A DNA stretch of 64,000 nt from Castanea sativa (taxonomy: Eukaryota; Streptophyta; Magnoliopsida; Fagales; Fagaceae). The position numbers and the translations under genes are program-made. The DNA lies in the NCBI RefSeq assembly GCF_040712315.1, contig NC_134021.1, positions 29,598,001-29,662,000 on the forward strand. Direction: 5' to 3'. The notes under the pieces were generated by a model, which made no database searches, was not told the DNA's origin, and saw only the letters and a list, made by a program, of their open reading frames with translations. This document shows, piece by piece, positions 33,494-46,100 of the stretch. The stretch's first letter is position 1. Every line of letters starts with the position of its first letter.

Positions 33494-35020
33494 TTAAACC
33501 AAACTGTGGCCTGCAACTTTTAAGACATTCCTCTCATCCATCATTTTTCTTAACCTCTCAGCATCTCCGAACTTTCCAACACCTGCAAAGATGTTGGACA
33601 TGAGTACATAATCCCCTCCATATGCCCTCTCCATCTCCAATATCTTCATGGTTACCCTCTCACCCATCTCAGCATTACCATGAAAGCTACAAGCACCCAA
33701 AAGCGTCCTCCAAATCACAACATTAAGAATCTCAGCAGGTATTTCTAATGCCATCTTCTCTGCTTCTTCTAAACTGCCTGCCCTCCCCAGCATATCTATT
33801 AAACAACCATAGTGCTTGATATCTGGCACAAGTTTACACTCATTTACCATCTTGTTAAAAAATATGAGCCCCTCCTCAACGAGTCCTGCATGACTACAAG
33901 CATTTAAAACACTCAAAAAAGTCACCCGATTTGGCCTCAGACCAACTTGCTCCATCCTTTCAAAACTATCTAATGCTTCTTTTCCTAAACCATGCATTGC
34001 AAAACCAGAGATTATAGATGTCCAGGACACCAAATTTTTCCTTTGGGCAGATACCTCCTCAAAGAATCTTGATGCACTCTTTATGCACCCACATTTTGCA
34101 TACGAGTCAATAAGGGAATTTGTAACACGTATATCAGATGCATTAAATCCTTTTTTCTCTCCATAAGCGTGACATGATTGGCATAACTTGAGAGCCCCGA
34201 GATTTGAAATGGCCGGAAAAATGGCCAGAAGTGTAATTTCAGTGGGTTCTAAACCGTCAATAACCACCATTCTTTGAAACAAAGCCAAAGCTTCATTAGG
34301 CCGATTCATACGTGTATAGCCATCAATAATACCAGTCCAGGACACAACAGTCCGAGTTGGCATCTGATCAAAGAGAGAACGAGCAATTTGGAGCTGACCC
34401 CACTTCGTCAAACCAGTGATCAAGACATTCCAAGTGACAATGTTCCTCTCAGGCATTTCATCAAACGCGTGCACGGCATCAACCAAACAACCGCAAACAG
34501 CATACACGTGCACCAGAGCAGTTTGTACGTAAACATGGGATTGAAAACCCACTTTGAAAATGACAGCATGGAGTTGAAATGCAGAGAGGGTGGACATAAA
34601 GTTGGCAAAATTGTGGAGAAGGAAAGTATAGGTGAAGCTGTCAAAGGAAAGAATAAGAGAGTTGAGGTGCTTGTAGAGAAGGAAAGCGTGTAGAGGGAAT
34701 TGGGTGAGGGAATAGCAGCGGAGCAAAGTGTTGAAGAGAAAGGTATGGGAGGTAGAGTGGTGGTGTAGTAAGCCAGAGGTGATGAAGTGAGAGTGGACTT
34801 GTTGGGTTGCATAAGCGTTCGATGGGTGTTTGAGCAAGAGAGAGACCAAATGCCGTAATTGTCGTTGTGGGTTAGCATTACTATTACTATTACTATTATG
34901 TTGGAGTTGGAGATTAGTGGTAAAGGCCTGCTTGGGAGGAATACTCCGCCTTGTCATCAACCTCAACAGCAAATTCTTTTGCTTCATTGAGGAACTGAAA
35001 CTGAATTTGGAAACAAACAA
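33494..35020 (-). CDS. E-class pentatricopeptide repeat (PPR) protein
   Basis: A single uninterrupted frame of 508 residues with no intron, as is usual for plant PPR genes. These proteins bind organellar RNA in a sequence-specific way and act in RNA editing, splicing or stability. The first 60 residues are rich in Ser, Asn, Arg and Lys with few acids, suiting a mitochondrial or plastid presequence. From about residue 100 there are tandem PLS-type repeats, seen in blocks such as FDEMPERNIVTWNVLITGL, FDQMPTRTVVSWTGIIDGYT, LIDSYAKCGCIKSASRFFEE, VSWTSIISGFAMHGLGKEAL and NRVTFLSVLNACSHAGLVEE. The end has the E motif (WRTLLGACSFHGNAEMGE, then YVLMSNIFAGVGKFGDAERL) and stops soon after, with no DYW domain. 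It resembles Arabidopsis At1g09220, but that link is from memory. Alternative starts exist at residues 12 and 23. Confidence 0.95.
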   Translation of the reverse strand: MFVSKFSFSSSMKQKNLLLRLMTRRSIPPKQAFTTNLQLQHNSNSNSNANPQRQLRHLVSLLLKHPSNAYATQQVHSHFITSGLLHHHSTSHTFLFNTLLRCYSLTQFPLHAFLLYKHLNSLILSFDSFTYTFLLHNFANFMSTLSAFQLHAVIFKVGFQSHVYVQTALVHVYAVCGCLVDAVHAFDEMPERNIVTWNVLITGLTKWGQLQIARSLFDQMPTRTVVSWTGIIDGYTRMNRPNEALALFQRMVVIDGLEPTEITLLAIFPAISNLGALKLCQSCHAYGEKKGFNASDIRVTNSLIDSYAKCGCIKSASRFFEEVSAQRKNLVSWTSIISGFAMHGLGKEALDSFERMEQVGLRPNRVTFLSVLNACSHAGLVEEGLIFFNKMVNECKLVPDIKHYGCLIDMLGRAGSLEEAEKMALEIPAEILNVVIWRTLLGACSFHGNAEMGERVTMKILEMERAYGGDYVLMSNIFAGVGKFGDAERLRKMMDERNVLKVAGHSLV

Positions 35021-36167
35021 AACTAACTGCTAATGACACACACATATTAGGTGGATGATGGAAAAAGGCAAAGATACTGGTAGCCCAAAACATATAACAC
35101 CCTCTCTAGTCTTCCCCAAAGTTTGTCTCTGCATTCATTGGAACATGAATTTTGAAGTTTGAAGCGGAGGAAGGGAGGGAAGGGAAGAGGTAGCAGAAAG
35201 AGATGGGCTCAGTCAGAAAAATGTCAACAAAATGAACCATAAAGCACTTAGCCTAAATATTTCTTTTAGAAACACCAAAAGATGCCCGCTACAAAACTCA
35301 GTGGTACTTCTATTAAATTTGCTCCAAGGCATAATTATAAATTAGGGGGGCCTGGGCTGAACTCACGGGCTTAAAATTATGAAGAGACTAACTGTGTTGG
35401 GCCTAGTTTGAGAAGAAAGGAAAAAGATGCGAGAAGCCTGGATTTTTTGCAAGCGGAGGAAAGAAATTCCAGGCATGAAGATTGAAGAACAGTTGGGTAG
35501 GAAAATATTGAGGAGAGTGAAGAGGATAAAAAGGTTGACGACGGATATAGTTGAACGAACGTGACGGCATTGGACCTACTGGCTGATAGTGGACGGGTCA
35601 AAGGAGGACGGATACACAGTAGACGGATCTAAAGGCCACGTGGCATTCATTTGTTTCGATGGTAACGCAAGCTTCTATAAGAATTTGGCTTTTTGAATGA
35701 AAATTGATTTCTATATTACTACTTTTATTTTCGCTTATTCTGCATGAAGGCTTCAAATTTCCTAGTTGCTGAGAACACACATACGTAAGTCGAACGTCAT
35801 TTGTAAAAATGTATAACTAAAAAAATTTTTAGAGCTTTTTTTATAGTTTAGGTCATCTCATCGCGTTCTGTTGAAAAGCTTTATAGATTCAAACAGTTTT
35901 GCCTTTTGGGTTTTGGCATCAGATATCATATCATGCAGGTTGAGGTAGGTTACCATGAGAATTGAGAAACCCCTAAGAGGCCAAAAATTACACTTTTCGA
36001 CTCTAATAATTGAAAGCTTTCACCCCAATTTCACGTAATTCCAGTAATCGAAATACACAATTAACCTTTCAAAGTTATATAATTCTGTTTCAATGTCTCC
36101 TTGCCATCTGTTTTGATGTCAAGTATAATGGAATTTAACACTGAAAAACCAAATTATCCCTCATTCC
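35021..36167. other. PPR upstream region and intergenic DNA
   Basis: The minus-strand promoter of the PPR gene should lie in the first few hundred bases; no TATA box stands out. The rest is ordinary sequence with no recognisable gene. Confidence 0.5.
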
Positions 36168-36545
36168 AAACAAGATTAACACTATTACAAGCCGTTGGAA
36201 TTTGTTTTTATTTTCTGTTACTCTATTCTAATCAGTTCTAACCGAGCATAATTTAGTATGATCTAATCTAGGCTAGAGTGAGTGGAAATACCTGTATATG
36301 TACATCGGATCATTACTGAAGAAAATAAAATTTTTCTAATTCTTTTTCATCCATTGAATTCTCTCAAATCCACTAGTTTCTCATTGAATCTTTCATCGAT
36401 TCCCTTTCATGGTATTAAAGCTAAATATGACCTCCTTTTCATCAACCTCTACAACTCAGGCTAACAACTCAATCAATAATCCACCTACTCAAACACCATT
36501 TTGTTAGTCTAAAGTGCCAAATGTGATCAATGGTCAGGTAAATTG
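36168..36545 (+). mobile_element. Ty1/copia remnant 2: LTR, primer site, gag start
   Basis: 36168-36409 matches the LTR of remnant 1 over its whole length (ACAAGATTAACACTATTACA, CTGTTACTCTATTCTAA, CCATTGAATTCTCTCAAATC). A clear primer-binding site, TGGTATTAAAGC at 36410-36421, follows, then ATGACCTCC, the gag start. Homology stops near 36545. Both copies begin at the same LTR base, which sets the LTR's left end. Confidence 0.8.
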
Positions 36546-37661
36546 GTTTTTTAATATTAAAACTCATTCAAACTTAACATCAAAATATATGGTAAGGTGG
36601 TAATTGTAACATACTTCTTAAATTTTAGGGTTGATCGTGTGTTTCAATAGTTAATGACAAACCATTAATGATTGTTGTGGCAACAACTTTTGTTACCTTT
36701 TCACTATAATGTGTCATTGTAATTATATGCCGCAATAGTTACCCATAGATTATTCAATTTGCATAGATGTTTTTTTATTAAAAAAAAATATTCACTTTAA
36801 GAAAATGCATTAAAAAGTTTGATGCGTGTTAGGTTTCCAGAGGGGGGAAAAAGTTATTGTCGTTTCCCAGTATGTTTTCTTGTACAATATAATTCTATGT
36901 CATGTCCAAATAATTTTAGGGAAGAAATTCATTAGTGGTTTTTTGAAAATTGATAATTATGTAGCTCTCTTTGAGGGGTTAAGATAGTCATGCACGCTTC
37001 AGTCCATCACCTAGTCTTTTCTGATAAATTTATCAACTACTACCAAAACCATATAAGTTGATCAAAACCATATCATATTATTTGCATTTTCACTTCTTTA
37101 ATAATCTTCTATCAAAATTGCTAAGCAACTTAAAAACACAATTATAAAAATTAACGGATTTATTTGGGAATTTAATATTATATTTGGAAATTTTTAGTTA
37201 GTTTTCAAATTTGCAAAACTATTTAGTAAACTAGCATCTTGATGCTCTGAATCTTGAGTTCAATGATGGAACTCAAATCTCTAAGACTCAAGTTGCAAGT
37301 GGTAGCAATTTGATATAAAGAAAAATCCACATGGAAAAAATCCAAATCTTCTTCTACTTCTTCTTCTTCAAATCTTTCTTCTCCTTGTTCGCTCTATAGA
37401 ACTTAAGTTTAAGAGACTTCAATTCCACGTGGATAAATTGTTCCACATCAACTATGTGCCAGCATTGGAACTCAAGAGTTAAAGGCTCGATTTTGTCATT
37501 GAACTCAAGTCTTAGAGACTTGAGATACTAATTTACAAAATAGTTTCAAAAACTTGAAAACTAACGAAATTGTTAGAAATTGATGCTAAATGCCAAAAAA
37601 AAGCCTCGAAACTAACGTGCATGGGTGATTCTAATCAGGTACTTTTTGCTAGAATAATTCA
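36546..37661. other. AT-rich intergenic DNA, no gene seen
   Basis: 37255-37520 contains inverted and repeated phrases on 'gaactcaagtc' and 'gagacttgag', suggesting a worn foldback element. Nothing else recognised. Confidence 0.45.
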
Positions 37662-37677
37662 GTAACTACATGGTTTT

Positions 37678-37833
37678 TTTTTTTATATATAAGATAGAAT
37701 TTCTACTCTAACATAATCTAAGTGTATATGTGTGTGAAGCTCCCTCTTGGAGACTTGGACCCCGGCCCTTGCCCCTAACACTCTACAAACATTTATATTT
37801 GTGGAGTGACCACCATACCAAGGGTGTGCGGTG
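37678..37833 (-). mobile_element. 156-bp SINE with 16-bp target duplication
   Basis: Same family as 26781-26927 in the opposite orientation, with its tail as a plus-strand T run at 37674-37686. The minus strand reads GGTGGTCACTCCACAAATA, a B-box-like GGGTCCAAGTCTCC, then CTTCACACACATATACACTT and an A run. Flanks GTAACTACATGGTTTT (37662-37677) and GTAACTATATGGTTTT (37834-37849) differ at one base. Confidence 0.82.
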
Positions 37834-38178
37834 GTAACTATATGGTTTTAAACAATCTAGAGCTATGATTTCAATTAAGTGGCTAAAACATAAACACAAA
37901 AAATTCTTGAATATTCAAACTAGCATCCTTTTAATATTAACAAATGAAAAGAAAAATGATAGTTTCTTATTACATTGCAATGCAACTACTGTCAAAATAG
38001 AATTCAACGTTCTTAATATTGTAGTTGACTTACTCATAATCTACAAATCAAATAAAATTTGTGTTTACAATCTAATCTTATGTCCAATAAAATTATAACA
38101 AAAAGACTAATTATTATTGATAAGTAAAAAAGAAAACAATAAAATAAAATGTTTATGTTGACTAGATGGCAGAGTGAG

Positions 38179-38439
38179 GGTCCGTTTGGATAGAACTTAT
38201 TGCTGAAAACTGAAAACTGAAAACTGAAAACACTGTAGCAAAATAATTTTTAAATATGTGAATAGTACCGTGGGACCCATTTTTAATGAAAAAATTGTTA
38301 AAAAGTGAAATTTGTGGGTTCATGAACAGTGCACGAATGCACTGTTCATGAGGAATTAGTCAACAATTACGGCTGGAAAAAAAAAAAAAAAAAAAACTCA
38401 AAACGCAAACGCAGCCATAAAAGCTGTATCCAAACGGGC
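38179..38439. mobile_element. MITE with GTCCGTTTGGATA ends
   Basis: Inverted ends GGTCCGTTTGGATA and TATCCAAACGGGC enclose non-coding sequence with short GAAAACT tandem units, 'ctgtagcaaaataatttt' and 'gtgcactgttcatg' motifs. All of these recur at 18095-18372. Flanking 8-bp words do not match, so the superfamily is left open (hAT is common for such ends). Confidence 0.65.
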
Positions 38440-38799
38440 AATGAATGTCATTTTAGTCCTTAACCATTTAAATGTGTTATTTTAGTTCTTAACATTTTGT
38501 TTTGTGTTAAAACAGTAATTTCCATTAAGTAGTGGATGGAAAATTTGAGGTAACACATGAAGAGATTAAAACAATATGTTTATGTTGACTAGATGTCAAA
38601 GTGGATGACCCATGGCATTTATTAAAAAAAAGAAGCGAAAATTTGTTTAAAAATTTTCACATGTATCCAAGTGAGGGGATCAAAAACTCACACTCTCAAA
38701 GCAACAAAACTAAAGAAAGTGTCATACAGGGATATCAAAGAGAAAATGGGGATCAACACATGTCCCACTGGATAACAAGGCAAACCGAATGAGAGATTT

Positions 38800-39224
38800 G
38801 CTCTCAAGCTTCTACTCTTTTGTTCCATCAATGGCAATGACAGAGTCAGGAAAAGAAGCCATTTGGCTTAGTGGACTAGTTAATGAGCTTGATTTCAAGC
38901 AAAATAGCATGGCACTATATTGTGATAGTTAGAGTGCAATTCAATTGACAAAAAATCAGGTATATCGTGCAATAACAAAGCATATTGTTTTGTAGTATCA
39001 TAAGATCAGAGAATGAGTTTCATCTGGTGATATTTCTTTGTTGAAGATTCACACTAGTGAATATGTCTTTGATATATTGACAAAGCTAATTCCAATAGAC
39101 AAGTTCAAGCATTGCTTGTACTTGATTGGTGTTTGCAACTTGCGATAGCCCTTAGCGGCCAAGGTGGAGGCAATGGAGGTGTTTTGCTCATGTAGCTTGA
39201 TCAATTTAAGCCCAGGTGGAGATT
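38800..39224 (+). pseudogene. Ty1/copia RNase H C-terminus and polypurine tract
   Basis: The plus-strand reading contains ESGKEAIWLSGLVNELDF, ALYCDS, SAIQLTKNQVY, TKHIV, YHKIRE, DILTKLIPIDKFKHC and a stop near 39148. These are in the order of the C-terminal RNase H of copia polyproteins. Three in-frame stops interrupt it. The polypurine tract, CCCAGGTGGAGATT (39211-39224), directly precedes the 3' LTR. No integrase or reverse transcriptase core is recognisable upstream. Confidence 0.85.
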
Positions 39225-39560
39225 TGTTAACATGCGCCCGTGTGGCTTAAATTGCCAAGCCCAACCACATTACCCGCACAAGCCGACTTAACACATGTCT
39301 ATATATGTTGTTATGTGCACCAAAAGGTAGTATTCCAAAAACCTATAGCAACCATGTAAATAATAGAGAGGTAGCCACTAGTCTTGTGTCTTGTGAGAGA
39401 ATGCTAGGGTGTATTTGGATTTTAGGTTTCTTGAGAGTGCTCGTGTGCACTATTATATCTCCCTATTTTTTGTAGTAAAATTCTTTGTTGCCATTCATTG
39501 ATGTAGGCAATTTGCCCAACCATGTAAATACTAGTGCTCTTATTATGTGTGCTTGTTATT
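39225..39560 (+). repeat. Ty1/copia 3' LTR
   Basis: Starts TGTTAACATGCG immediately after the polypurine tract. Contains GCAATTTGCCCAACCATG and AT-rich sequence to about 39560; the right end is uncertain. No matching 5' LTR is in the window, so the element was cut on its left side. Confidence 0.6.
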
Positions 39561-41848
39561 TATTTCCCGTTTTACTGTTAATCTATTATTGATATGAGTT
39601 AAGGGGTGATACTTGCATAACGCTCTTCAATAAAGTATTTTTATTCATTAAAAATTAAAATCTTTGAAAAAAAAGATTAAAATAATAAATAAATTTCATG
39701 GAGTTGTAAAAATATCAAGTTTAAATAAAAGATTTCTAGAAAAAAGTTCATTCAATTCACCTTACTATATAAGTCTTCTATATGGGAGGAGGATAGGAGA
39801 GTGAGGTTGAACTATTTTTTGTTGTAAACATTGTGAGGTTCTGTTGAAAGAGTGAGAGATTCTCTTGTTAATTAGTGAGTGGTGTCCATAGTTAAATGAG
39901 TATTTAAGTATGAGTTATTCTAGAATTACGATCAATTCCACACCCGTTTTCACAACTATCCTATATGGCAAAATGTCACTTTTAATGAACCCATCATTTT
40001 TTTTTCTACGTACCACTCACAATTAGCTTCAAATAATTGTGAAATATTGTGTAAAATTGGTTGTAATCCTAGAATTTTTTCATCTAAGTAAATCATTAGA
40101 GACTTGAGTAAACGCTTCTCCTCAAGTAAGCTATTCATTAATGGCCAGTAGAATTTGCCAAAAATTAACTGCAATTTTTTACCAACTTCATTCTACTCCC
40201 CTCTATTTTATTCCCATTTTGTATTTTATTCTTTATAACTATTAACAGAAATTTGTATTTTATTTCCATCATTCTTCTTGCGGCATCCTTCACTCATCTG
40301 ATTCTATAATTGCAGATGAGATATAGGCTTGGATCATCATGACATAAGACTTAAGACACTGTATATTCAACCCCCCCCCCCCCCCTCCCCCCCAGAAACA
40401 TCACAAACAAGGACATAAAAAACATCTTTATTGTGATTCTTACAAATTGCAATCATCTGTTTCTTTTTTTTTTTTCTTAACACCAGTGACAAATAAATAA
40501 TGACATTAAAAAAAAAAACATTTGACTAACAAGTTGATGCAATGCAACTAACAAACAAGGCCGAATAAATTTGCAAGAGAACAAACAGCCCATGCTTTCT
40601 AGCCTAAGTTTGCCTTATTTTTTGTGTGTTTTCTTATTAACCGAAACGGAAAGGAAACTTTTGGAGGAAAACTTTTCCTTAGTTCGAAAAAGGAATGGAA
40701 GGAGAGAAGAGTTTAGAAAACGAATTTGGACCAGTTATAGTACTCTGGAGTCTGGACCTAGTATGTTCGTTCATGTTTAACAACTTGGGTGTCCCACAAA
40801 TGAAAATGGTTGAGAGCATATATGCATGAAATAGACACCTTTGGCTCTTTTGAAAAAGGTTATAGAAGAAAGAATGTGTCGAAATAAAGTAGCTTATGGA
40901 TTGCTTGCGAAAAAAAGTTAGCACCATTATCGGTAGTACTTATCAGGGAATTATTTCAGGAATACACATGAAATGGATGGCTTGGGAAGGGAAGGGTGAC
41001 CTTTATGTACAAGCCCTCATTCTCCTAGGAACAAAAGGAACCCAAACACCCCAAAACAGATCTTCAATAATTAATTTTTTTTGGATACTAAAAGTTATCT
41101 TTGGTTTGTGCTTCATGCTTCACCATTGTCTATAACATCAACATTTAAACTGGGTTCTCCATTTTGCTTCCCTTTTTGGTCAAAGCGACTTGCACCACCA
41201 CAGAGCACTAGCTACTACAATGTGCGTACAATTTCCACACCCTAACCCTGCTACCCACTAAACTAATTGGCCGCCCCTATCACTTTTTCCTTTTCTTTTT
41301 TCTTTTTTTGAGCTAAACGGTATCGCTTTAATAGTTGGACTACAAGAGTTGCGTTAACTATTAGAGCCTAGAGATATGTCAATTTTCAAGAATATAGAAA
41401 AAAAATAAAATAAAATAAAGTAGAAAACACAAATAAACTTGAACAAAAATCATTTACAAATACAATTATTAGATTATAAAACCGTTCTAATTGCAAACAC
41501 AGCTTTCTTTTAAAGACCTATTAATTATTCTAATGGCATCTCTGGTTAGTGCGAGTATATTCCAAACATTTTTATTTTTATTTTGTGTTACACGTTGATT
41601 TAGAGTGAGCTCTTTGTATTTATAAGTTACTGTAAACCTCCATTGATATCTTAAGATATGGGGTTTAGTGTGAACTTGAGCTATATCTATATCACACATG
41701 CATGCCCCACCCAATTTCATGGGTGTAGCTGTTAGTGATCATTGGAGTTTAACCTTCTTAGTAAGCTAACTCATCATTTTATTATTATCTGACCAACTCA
41801 GTGACTTATGTAACACACTATCATAAAACCTACCCACTAGGTTTTATT

Positions 41849-41880
41849 GCTCTCTCTCTCTCTCTCTCTCTCCCTCTCTC
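41849..41880. repeat. (CT)n microsatellite
   Basis: About 15 CT units with one C interruption, directly visible. Confidence 0.95.
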
Positions 41881-41968
41881 AACTATAGCACTATCATTTT
41901 TTTCTTTTGAAAGTGTTCTTCCTCCCACATGGCACTGTGAAATTATTCCTAAACTCTTCTCTAGGCCA

Positions 41969-42020
41969 TATATAAAGACATGAATAGAAATGAATATATA
42001 AAGACATGAATAGAAATGAA
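41969..42020. repeat. Exact 26-bp tandem duplication
   Basis: ATATATAAAGACATGAATAG plus AAATGA occurs twice with no spacer and no mismatch, which suggests a recent slippage or duplication event. Confidence 0.9.
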
Positions 42021-43086
42021 TGGAGAGGGAAAGAAATGGAATACCTTTTTATTAAATTCTCAAATGAAAAAATTGAAAAGAATATTCCTTAAAAATTCTT
42101 TTCTCTATATTCAATTCCCTCTAATCTCCTCTCCCAAATAAGAAAAATGATGAATTCGGTTTCAACCCAATGATTCCTCCTTTAGGGATGCACTTGACTT
42201 TCTAGGAAAAATTAGAATGGCCTTTTTTTTTTATATATATAACAAACATATAACTCCTCTCTTATAAAATATGTGATTGATATGGGAAAGAGTAGTAGAT
42301 ATTCTAACCTAATTCTAGCTATCGTCTCTATATGGTAGGCTCTAACTCATCCTCTTAAGGCCGAATTAAACTTTTATAAGAACATTTTTTTTTTATAAAT
42401 CCTTGAATTTTATCGATAGCTAACAAGCATAACTTGCGATTAAAACGTTATAATTTGATACTTAAATCAAAAAGGGAAATTCTCAAAGTGGAAAAAATTT
42501 GAAGGAATATGGTCCACTTGAATTGCTTGCTTATAAGAGAAGACTAAAAGTCTAAAACAAACGAATTCATCATTAAAAGAAAAAAAATAAATAAATAAAG
42601 ATGATGAAAGATGACATCAACAACGATGAAACTTTGCATCATCTAAATAACTCCATAACAAAACGAGAGTAGTAAACATCAATTCACACGAGTCCTACTA
42701 GGACTAAAAACAACTCCAGTTCTCAGGATAATTTCATTATAAAGTTTTTAAAATCCTATATCATTTTCATTTCCTTTTCAAACGAGTGAATTATATTTTG
42801 TCATATTATCAATATTTAAAAAAACTACAAAGTCTACAATAATATTATTTTGATTCATTTAATTTATTCATGAGCAAATTTTTTCTCTCTTTTAGAGAGA
42901 TTGTTGGGCTGCATTTTAAGGGTTTACTCTTTAAAATATAGAGAATTTTGGCTTTAGATCAACCATTAGAGATGCTCTTAGTTGCTAGTTCCACAATAGG
43001 CAATAGTTAGGCCAGGCCACCAGTCGAACTATATTATCAAGTAAAATTAAGTATTCGTTAGAAAATGTTAGAAAATTAAATAAAAA

Positions 43087-43089
<3 letters not shown>

Positions 43090-43118
<29 letters not shown>
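43090..43118. repeat. (AT)n microsatellite
   Basis: About 14 uninterrupted AT units. Confidence 0.9.
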
Positions 43119-43122
<4 letters not shown>

Positions 43123-46100
43123 TACCATTCAAGTTTAGGATGGAATATCATTCCTCTAAACTTCAAGAGAAGGGAGTGTAATTATCCTAAGCTAAATTCA
43201 ATCTCATTTGTGATTTATCATATTTGTGTTTATTTGAACATTGACTTCATATATTTCAAGTAATTTAAGGATTTTATCATTACAAATTTTGGTGAAAAAT
43301 GAAATAATTATACTTTAAAGCCATCTTTATACAAGACATGCATAATCATGCATAAAGAGAGCTCAATAATTAATATTTTATGTTCATAAAAAATATTATA
43401 AATTTATATAAGAATCTCTTTACAAAAGTTTAACCATAATTAGTAAAAAAATAACTGATAAATTTAGAGTAAAAATGAAATTTTAATCAAGAACCAAAAC
43501 ACTTGCAATAGCAAATCTCTCCATAACCTGTTGAAAAAAGAAAAAAATAATAATAAGAAGAAGAAAAACTCATAATTAATATTTTAAAATACACTTTATT
43601 TAAAAATTTAAAACATTAAATTTTAATTATGAAATACAATTTTTTTGAAAACTTGTCCTTAAGCAAAGTGTAGATTAGTACACAACATTTTTAATATTAA
43701 TTTAATAAATTTTGGTCAATTGGATGTTAAAGGAGAGAAATGTTTTTTCCCTTCAAGTTTGGGGTGAAATGTAATTACCCCTTTAGCTTTTTAAGGAAGA
43801 GGTCGGACCTTAGAACAATGACAAATGCCCTCTGTTCAAGTAATATGTTACAGATTTGAGCTTTGGAATTGTCTTTCCAAAATGTTGTCTACTAATTATC
43901 TCTTCCAAACCTTATGAAAGTTTTGTGCACTTGATATAACCTTTTAACTTATTAAAGTGCCAAGAGTCTTGTAGTTAACTAGTTGATACCTCCTAGTATT
44001 TTAGAAATATTAAAGGTTCAAATACTCTCGATCCCTTTATAACTATGGAATTGAAATTTTAATAAAAAAAATAAAAACCTTATTAAAGAAATAAATACTT
44101 ACACTCCATTTGGGAGAAAGGAAAAGAATAGAATAAAAAGAATCATTTTAGAATATACTTTCTATTCTCTTGTTTGCTAGTTTTAATAAAGAGAATGAAA
44201 TGAGTTGGAGAAAACACTCACTTTTCCATTTTCTCTTAAAATCTCAAATTTTCATTCCTCCAAATATTGGAAGAAATAAAAAGGAATAGAATTAAGTTCA
44301 ATAAAACTCTTAAAACTCCTTTAAAAATTCAGTCATTTATTTTAAAATAGGGCTATAATAATAATATTGTTACAAAATGGTTCTATTACATTCTTCTTAT
44401 TTTACTCTCAAACAAAATTACTTATTACATTCAATTCATTTTCATTCTTTTATTTCAAAACATCTAAACAAGATTACTTCATTCCATCTCATCCCTTTCT
44501 TTTCCATTACATTCTATTACTTAAATATATTTCATTCATTTCTATTTCTTTATGATTTACTCATTTCATTCTTTTATAAACTCACAAACGAAGTGCATGG
44601 AAAAATAGAAAGTAATTAGAAATATAACTTTTGTTTAAGAACTTAGAAATATAATTTATTTTTTAGAACAATTAGAAATATAAGTTGAGTACATAGTTTA
44701 GTTCACAAAGAAAACATTGGGTTTGGCAGTGGCTGTAGGTAGGGGTTCATTGATCCAATCAAGTAGATGAGTGTGGGTCTAATAAGTACGTCCATATATA
44801 TAGATCTCATAATAATAAAACCTAAGCGCCCTCTAAACATGGAAATATTCTGAAAGAATAACATTAAATTCGAGGGCACAGCCGTCATGATGAATGTTGA
44901 GAGGCATCTAACTAAATTAGCTAAAGGGGGAAAAGCTGGGTGGGAACAAAAGAACCCATTTTTTGTGGCTTTGGGTAGACGAGAATAACTAATTCTTGGC
45001 TTGAGAATATGACCTATTGGCTTTATTTTGAGTTAAGATTCTTAGATTCCTTATGGCCTATTCCAATGGAATCTAAATAGAACTTTTTTTCTGCCCTCAA
45101 CTTTTTTTATTTTTTTTATTATTTATAATTTCACAAGGAATAGCATTCCGTGGTCATTTCTCACTTTCTAATTGAGCCACTGCCAACATGTGTGGTCAAC
45201 AAGTCACAGCCAATAAGTTTCTTAAGAGAGCTCTTGCTTATGATTGACTAGTCCATAAATATGATTCTCATAAATGATGTGCTGCTCTTTTTGGGAGCTT
45301 CTTCAAGTCCTCTAAAGTAAATTTATATTAATAAAAAAAATCCATAAAAGGAAATGTAAGTACAAGAATAAAAACTTGTGCCTCTGCTCCAAAGAAGAGA
45401 ATAAGTGAATATTGGTGGTAACAGCAGTCAGATAACAATAGTAAATAAGCATACTATTTGCTTATACTACTCAAAAGTAATTTTTTTTTTTTTTTTTTAA
45501 AAAGACAGATTTGAAGGACGCAAGGGCATTTTGGCAACATCAGGGAATGGTGAGGACTGAGTACTTTACATGTACTACTATTAGAAAGATCATTGGGTCC
45601 TCAAGAGACATGAAATGAAAGAGTTTTAGCACTATGTTTATTCTATTTTCGGTTGGTTCCACATTAAAACATCCCATTTATCACCAATCTCTCCAAACAA
45701 GAAGTCAAAAAAAATTTAATTTCCCTTTTCTTATTGTAGGGGCATTCTCCTGTCAACATAATTAATACGATATATCAAGAAATGCAACGCTTAAACCCTT
45801 TTTCATTATTTTACTAAATATTTACTGTACTCATCTTGTTTGGGAGAAATTATTTTCATTGGTTTATTGGACTTAAAAAATGCAGTTATACCTTTAAAAA
45901 ATGTGAAATTTTAAAAAGTTGTACATAAACTAATTAAGTTGAGAAAAAAAAAAAAAAAAAAAAAAAAAAACCCCTAGCTTTAATAAAGGAACATCTCTTC
46001 TAATACTATTCTACTCATAATGGAAATTTTTTTCTTTGAAAGTCACTCATAATGGAAAATATTGTTTAACACTCGTTGACGTATAATCTATACATACAAA

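Noticed and set aside
34274..34693. 139-codon plus-strand frame and other frames over the PPR gene
   Set aside because: They are antisense or out-of-frame shadows of the intact 508-residue PPR frame and have no recognisable domain.
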